A stretch of DNA of 64,000 nt, from positions 4,113,118-4,177,117 of the forward strand of contig NW_006921539.1 in assembly GCF_000340215.1 (NCBI RefSeq). The letters run 5' to 3'. Shown in pieces: positions 58,249 to 64,000 of the stretch (positions are counted from its first letter, which is position 1; each line of letters begins with the position of its first letter). Below the pieces are notes generated by a model that searched no databases, was not told the DNA's origin, and was given only the letters and a program-made list of their open reading frames with translations. The translations under genes were made by a program, and so were the position numbers. The stretch is from Pseudocercospora fijiensis CIRAD86. Its lineage: Eukaryota; Ascomycota; Dothideomycetes; Mycosphaerellales; Mycosphaerellaceae.

Positions 58249-58758
58249 CGCGAAGATGCCCTCCGCGGCCTTCGCGAAGTAGTCTTAATAACTCGCTATA
58301 CTCTATATGCCGCCGAGGACGCATTTAATAGTAAAGTCGGCATCTATACTAAGGTTAGTCTCGCCTTTACCCCTTTAACGCGCCGCCTGTTATATACTAA
58401 CCTAAGTAGGTTTATATCTGCGGCGCGACTTTGTCTATACGTAGCTTCGCTATCCGCGTTACTTTTAGTCTCCTCCGTACTAGTAAGAAAGTTCTATAGG
58501 AACCGCGAAGATGCCCTCTGCGGCCTTTACGAAGTAGTCTTAATAACTCGCTATACTCTATATACCGCTAAGGACGCATTTAATAGCAAAGTCGGTATCT
58601 ATACTAAGGTTAGTCTCGCCTTTACCCCTTTAACGCGCCGCCCGTTATATACTAACCTAAGCAGGTTTATATCTACGGCGCGACTTTGTCTATACGTAGC
58701 TTCGCCGTCCGCGTTACTTTTAGTCTCCTCCGTACTAGTAAGAAAGTTCTATAGGAAT
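58249..58758 (+). repeat. Direct tandem duplication of 255 bp
   Basis: Two head-to-tail copies starting CGCGAAGATGCCCTC, 85 codons each, with only scattered transition differences. It lies inside the helicase fragment and keeps frame. Confidence 0.9.
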
Positions 58759-59407
58759 AGTTAAAGCGCCTTATCGCCGGCAGCTTAGTCGTTCTTATAC
58801 TAATAAATAATAAGGTCGTATCTCGCGCTATTATCGCTACTATTGCCGCTCGACTACTAGAGGGACTTTAGTAGAATCTACCTAAGCTTAATCTCGCCTT
58901 TACCCGTCCCGAGGAGTTAGAGCTAGATCCTACTATAGAATATCTTATAGTAGAGGACCGTAGCGGACTTTTCGAAGCTAATCGGCATACCTTGCTTAGC
59001 CTTTAGCGTATAATACGCGAGGGTTTCCCCTTATTAGAGCACCTTGTTAGTATATAGCCTTATATTTCGCCGCCTAAGTATATTAAAGCATAGCCGAAGC
59101 GAGATCTAAGCTCTATCCTAGTTAATAACTCTAACGAGAGCTTCGAGAATATTAATATAGTTAAGCACTAGCCTTCTAAGCCTAATAGTGCTCTAGACGC
59201 CTCCTAACTAGAAGCGCTCTATCGTATTCTAACGGCGCGTCTTGCTATTATTTAAGGCCTACCCGGTACTAGTAAGACCTATGTCTATCTACTAATAATT
59301 ATCGCTTATTAGACTAACTACGCTATCGACTAGTTTTTACGTTATATCGCTATATTCGAGGAAGAATTTGTACGTCTCGGTAGTCGTAGTAAGGATAAGG
59401 ATATCGT

Positions 59408-59524
59408 TAAGCCGCTTCGTTAGGATACGACGAAGCGCTTCTAGTTAGTAAGCCGCTTCGTTAGGATACGACGAAGCGCTTCTAGTTAGTAAGCCGCTTC
59501 GCTAGGATACGATAAAGCGCTTAA
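59408..59524. repeat. 41-bp tandem repeat, about 3 copies
   Basis: Units begin at 59,408, 59,449 and 59,490 (TAAGCCGCTTCGTTAGGA). Each contains an inverted pair AAGCCGCTTCG / CGAAGCGCTT, so a hairpin can form. Confidence 0.88.
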
Positions 59525-59990
59525 GAAATATTAAAGTAAGAAGGCGTTTGTATTCTAAGTCGTATCTCGACCGCGCCCGCGTCTAGCTAATTAGCTATAA
59601 CTAGCGATACGGCCCTCGCTCCGTTAGAACGCGACGGAGCGCTTCTAGTTAAGAAATATACGAGGTACGCATTCCCCTATCCCTTACCCTCTAGTTCCGT
59701 AAGTAGGGATTTACCTATCTTCTTAGCTATACTTTTAGTCTTATATTAAGTATATAAGGTACCCTTTCCCGAAATCTAGCTAACCTATCTACCCGATATT
59801 AATTAAATATTATTAGAACCTAGCTAACTATCTAATTAAATAGCCTTCCTTCGCTATTACGGAAGGCTACTATAAACCTTATCCCGTATCTCGTATTACT
59901 CCGCCTATCGCCTAGTAAGGACTTTTACCTTTAATAACAGACCTACCTATAATACTCTTTAGGTTTACTTATCCTACGGTCCGATAGAGG

Positions 59991-60061
59991 AACAACTTAA
60001 AACTTTTAGTACGTATCTAAAACGCCTAGTTTTAGGTACGTACCTAAAGTTTTAAGTTGTT
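59991..60061. repeat. Hairpin with about 33-bp arms
   Basis: AACAACTTAAAACTTT...TAAAAC and its near-perfect inverse (AGTTTTAGG...AAGTTGTT) are separated by about 4 bp. Two small mismatches fit RIP-type transitions. No flanking target duplication was seen, so it may be a small foldback element, a terminal repeat pair or the core of a longer palindrome. Confidence 0.75.
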
Positions 60062-60338
60062 TACGGTGTCCTTTAATTGCTAGACTTTAGGTTTTGCAAC
60101 GTCTACGGGAAGGCTATAGGTAGTATACGAACCTACTTATACGTACTACTTTATACGCAAAATATACTACGCTACTATTCCTTACTCTCTTATATATAAA
60201 ATATATCGCTAGAAAGGGGTAGCCCTTTCTAGTATTAGTAGTTTCCGCGAGATAGAACTACTACCTCCTTAAATTCTATACTTATTAGCGCGGCTTATAT
60301 ATAAGCTTTACCCTCCGCTATTAACGGAATTAATACGA

Positions 60339-63300
60339 TGCCGCCTAAAGGATAGCGCAAGCTACTCGGTACTAAAGAGGAAGAGCGGAAGAAGAAGGCC
60401 GAACGTACCGCGAGGAAGTTAGCGAGTACGGCTCTACGACGAGCCTAGAAGAAAGTATAGTAAGCCGAGCAAGACCTAGGCGTAGCATCTTCTTCGTCTA
60501 CGCTACTACTATATCTAGCCGCTATATCGTCTACCTCCTCGGCTACCTAACCTATCCCCTATATTAACCCTCTACTTTATAGCTAAATAGGCGTAGTAGG
60601 TAGTTAAACACTCTAGAGTTAGTACTATTCGGCTAGTTAGGGACAGCTACTTCTCCTAGTACTACGACTACTACCGCTCTCTTTATAGATAGCGCCGCGT
60701 ACAAATACTAGAGATAGGCTATAGCTCCTCGCTATCTATATTAACTAGCTCGAGATCGACGATATTATCGCGGTAGTCGATTAATTCGCTAGAGCTAACG
60801 CCGCTAGCTCTACTCTAAGGGATAGCACTTCTACGTCTATCGTTTAATAATCGATCGTATAGGCTATTCCTACCTACGACTAGCCTCGGTTAGCTATTCG
60901 GCGGGCTCCTCTACGTCCCCTTCTCCCTAAAATAGATAGCACTTAACTAGTATATCTATCTAATACTCTCCCTTCGTATATAGGTCCTCTTACCCTATAT
61001 AGAACAGTTTACCGCCCCGCTCCGATAGCTACTAGACCCCCTTCGTCCGCTATAGTACAATCCCTACTAGCGCTAGCTTCTATACTAGCGATACCTCCCG
61101 CGCTAGCTTCTATACTAGCGATACCTCCCGCGCTAGCTTCTATACTAGCGATACCTCCCTAGCTAGCTTCTATACTAGCGATACCTCCCGCGCTAGCTTC
61201 TATACTAGCGATACCTCCCGCGCTAGCTTCTATACTAGCGATACCTCTCGCGCTAGCTTCTATACTAGCGATACCTCCCTAGCTAGCTTCTATACTAGCG
61301 ATACCTCCCGCGCTAGCTTCTATACTAGCGACGCCTTCCTAGCTAGCTTCTATACTAGCGACGCCTTCCTTACTAGCTTCTATACTAGCGACGCCGCCTA
61401 AGCCTAACTCCTAAGGAAGCGTAGCTTATTCTTCCCTATTACTAGCTTCGAAGTCCGCTACTTAACCTGCTTCGCCGACTTCTCGAAGAAGTCTCTCCTT
61501 CCCTCCTATTCTAGAGAGCTCTTTATTGCCTACTTTAAGAGACAGGACGAATTAACTACTAGCCTCGGTATAGCGTAGTCGACCGATCGTAAGCGCGAGT
61601 ATATCTAAGTCTAATTCTAGAGATAGTATTCCTAGCCCTAGCTTAAGGCGAAGCCCGTCTAGATTAAGAGACAGCATTACTAGGTCTAATTTAAGAGAGA
61701 GCTTATAAAGGCCTCGTCCTAGAGCTTAGCTATCGTAGCTATAACGCAGGCTCCTACTACGTATCCGGCTAAATCCTAGAGAGCGCAACCCGCGCCCTAC
61801 CTTACTAGAACCCCTACTACCGCTACGACCTACGCTACCGCGAGGTCGGTAGGGTCGAGACGATAATAGCGACGTTACGCTCGAAAGCTCGCGAGCACCT
61901 TCGGTAACTAGTAGTTTAATCTAATCGGATTTAAGTAGTCCTTCGAGTAGGGTTTATAGGGTTAATTCCGATAAGGAACTAGATAATCTACCTATTATAT
62001 CGACCCCTTATAGTCGGATAGTACTTTACTAAGCGCTCGCTATAGATAGTTGCTCTTATAAGTATTCCTAAGACTAGGATACGGACGCGGAAGAAGAGGA
62101 GCCGATACCGCCTAAAGTTATACTCGTAGAATTTATTACTAAGGGTACTACCGCTACCTTCGCCTAAAGTTAACTTTACTAGCTCCCGGATGTACTTACG
62201 TACGTCGTAGAGTATAGTAAGCTCCCGACGTATATATACGAGTAGCTCCGAGGCGTCGACTAGCGTAGACTCCTCGCTAGGTAGGTTAATAGGATACCTT
62301 CTACGGTCCTATTACTCGAGAAGTCGTGCCTTATATCTACTAATTAGCTATTTTACATTACTCGATACTAGGATATTAACGCACTTCTCCTCCCTATAAC
62401 CTTACTTACGACCTATAGAGCCGGTATTCGGTTGTTCTATACGCCTCGCTTTATAAAAACTATTACTTACGAGTAGTATATACTAGTAGGCCGCTCTCCG
62501 ATACGACCCGAACGCTATAAGCATATACGGATCGCGACTAGACTCGATGCTTCTAGATTTAATACGTACCTCTTCTTCCCTAACCTTCTACTCCCTAAAG
62601 CGAATCGAAATCGGAAAATCGACTAGCAACGTCGCTATTATATAAACAAGCGTAAATAGGCTTACTTTGTTAATACTATCCTTATTCCTACGCTTCGCGA
62701 TACTTATCCTTCTCGAGTACTCGTATATTATCTCCTATCCTTCTAGTAAGTATATAATCGCGTATACGCTCGATAGAAACAAGGCGTAGAAGGCAACAAT
62801 CGCAACGTTAGTAAAATCTCTTACGATATTATAGATCCGCTACCGGCAAATTAAGACCCTATAGTCGACGTAGCTATACTACGACTATATTATTTATAGT
62901 AGGGTATCGAACGTCGGTTACGTCGAGACTTAGATATATATTAGCGGCGTATAGAACTAGTTATTATATAGTATAGGACTAAAATCCGTCTAGAAGTATA
63001 GACTCCCCTAGAGCTTAAAGAACTCCTCGATTAGTCTCTCGAGCGCTAGTTTAACCCTATATATCGTAATATAGACCGCGCTTAGTTCGACCTCGCGTAG
63101 GAAGACATCCCTACTAGACTAGTAGTCGAAGACGTAGTAGTATCTCCGCTTATCGCCCTTTGCCGGATAGCCTATAGTATTACGAAGACTAGCGGCCTTA
63201 ATATCGAGCATCCTTAAGTATACTAGTAGTTCGGTATATAAGAGGCTTATAGTATCTAAGGCAAACTACTCTATAAGTCCGTAGAGCGGCTTAGTAGTAT

Positions 63301-63640
63301 CGGCTTCTTCTAAGAATATAATATATCGAAGGATCTCTTCGCGTCTATTAACCGAACGGTAGAACCTATTTTTAGTTAGTTAATACTGCCGCTTCTTATA
63401 TTCTCCTAGTCTACTATCGACTAGGTAGCCGCCGTTACTTCCCTTATTGCCTAAGACACTACATTTCGCCGAGCTCGTATCTTAGACGCCTTTAAAGCAG
63501 AAATTACATAGGCGTATAATACGCTAGATAGCTACGTATCGAGTACCGTTCCCTTTAGCGTACGAGGAGAGGTTCGTACTTGCTAGGACCTACTCTATTA
63601 GCCTAATCTGCCTATAACTCGCCTAAGCCTAACCGAGGGA
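60339..63640 (+). pseudogene. Large unidentified RIP-degraded ORF
   Basis: Starts at ATG 60,339 with a Lys/Glu-rich, coiled-coil-like N-terminus (MPPKG*RKLLGTKEEERKKK). Then a Ser/Pro region with eleven 10-residue repeats, a Gln/Arg-rich part near 61,600-61,860, and from about 62,300 a long Leu/Ile/Arg/Tyr-rich frame (e.g. LDASRFNTYLFFPNLLLPK near 62,547) to about 63,600. Stops are mostly TAG/TAA. No known domain was recognised. It might be the front half of a subtelomeric helicase-type gene or a transposon ORF, but that is a guess; the sequence beyond 63,640 is also RIP-degraded and runs out of the window. Confidence 0.4.
61071..61398 (+). repeat. 30-bp coding minisatellite, about 11 copies
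   Basis: Units read CGCTAGCTTCTATACTAGCG followed by ATACCTCCC, giving the decapeptide ALASILAIPP. Later units vary (CTAGCTAGC; GACGCCTTCC). Each unit also contains the near palindrome CGCTAG...CTAGCG. Confidence 0.92.
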
Positions 63641-64000
63641 GTAGACGGGCGTCGTGCTTGCTAGCCTTTCTTCGTACTCGAGAGTAAGCACGTCGTCGAC
63701 TTTATACGTTTGCAGTTAAACTGCTAGCTCTTTATAATATATATAGTCCTTTCGTAAAGGTCCGTTAATATAGGCGTAAATACCGCCTAACTCGATCGTA
63801 TAACCTACGCCGTTAAGGAAGCCTCTACGTTAGCAATGCTTAATATACTATTCGACTTACTAACTACGACCTATAATAGTAGTTCCTTTAGTATAAAGCA
63901 TAGACTCTCTCGTAATCGTTACGACTAGTTAGGCGCGGGCGATAGAGAGTAGAAAGGAAGTCGTCGGGGTTTAAATATTATAGCAAGCCTTTATACTACG

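Larger units (their letters stand above)
58249..59540 (+). pseudogene. ZNFX1/UPF1-like SF1 helicase fragment, RIP-degraded
   Basis: Plus-strand frame with few stops. A 255-bp in-frame duplication (58,249-58,503 and 58,504-58,758) starts REDALRGLREVVLITRYTLY. After it come VEDRSGLFEANRHTLLSL, LLEHLVSI*PYISPP and LDAS*LEALYRILTARLAII, followed by GLPGTSKTYVYLL near 59,253-59,292, a Walker A with GT[S]KT in place of GTGKT. The order VEDRSGxFExxRHxL ... LDxSQ ... QGxPGTGKT is that of NFX1-type (ZNFX1) or UPF1-like SF1 helicases, some of which work with RNA silencing. Only the N-terminal part is present; after Walker A the frame runs into a 41-bp repeat. The fragment is not functional. Confidence 0.65.

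Overview
The window looks like part of a filamentous ascomycete genome (Pezizomycotina, plausibly a Dothideomycete; the lineage is inference). Evidence: short introns of 47-88 nt with GT...AG ends, a class IV chitin synthase, a secreted GMC oxidoreductase, and two sharply different kinds of DNA. Two gene islands (about 5,880-18,516 and 52,740-56,030) have ordinary composition and intact genes. The rest is repeat DNA in which CpA and TpG are almost gone and TpA is in excess while CpG survives. That is the signature of repeat-induced point mutation (RIP). In these tracts old reading frames are still visible, broken mainly by TAG and TAA where CAG and CAA would be expected.

Layout. 1-5,880: RIP-degraded sequence with a RecQ-like helicase relic on the minus strand, minisatellites, and an unidentified plus-strand frame that seems to run into a C2H2-like segment at the island edge. 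5,880-18,516: gene island with a GMC oxidoreductase (two introns), a MOSC-domain protein, a 63-residue secreted peptide and a 1,303-residue class IV chitin synthase on the minus strand. 18,517-52,739: one nested transposon cluster. Two Mutator-like elements (MULEs) lie tail to tail and form a palindrome about 1.1 kb long. The second MULE is split by a chromovirus-type Gypsy element (G1, 24,372-52,101). G1 is split by a very large minus-strand Gypsy chromovirus (X, 30,539-50,816), and X is split inside its integrase by a younger G1-family copy (G2, 37,106-44,182). Two of the three retroelement insertions keep exact 5-bp target duplications (GCGCC for X, CTATC for G2) and the third has a near match.

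52,740-56,030: second island with a Sel1-repeat gene of the Skt5/Chs4 type. Yeast Skt5 activates the class IV enzyme Chs3, so the two islands may carry functionally related cell-wall genes now 36 kb apart. 56,030-64,000: RIP-degraded, subtelomere-like DNA with a short TTAGGG run, about 270-bp tandem repeats, a ZNFX1/UPF1-like helicase relic with an in-frame 255-bp duplication, a perfect-looking hairpin, and a large unidentified frame with eleven 30-bp repeats that runs off the window.

The most interesting items are the oversized chromovirus X with about 4.5 kb of extra degenerate reading frame behind its chromodomain, the four-level nesting readable from target duplications, and the CHS/Sel1 pair bracketing it. 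All domain calls come from reading translations by eye; no database search was possible.
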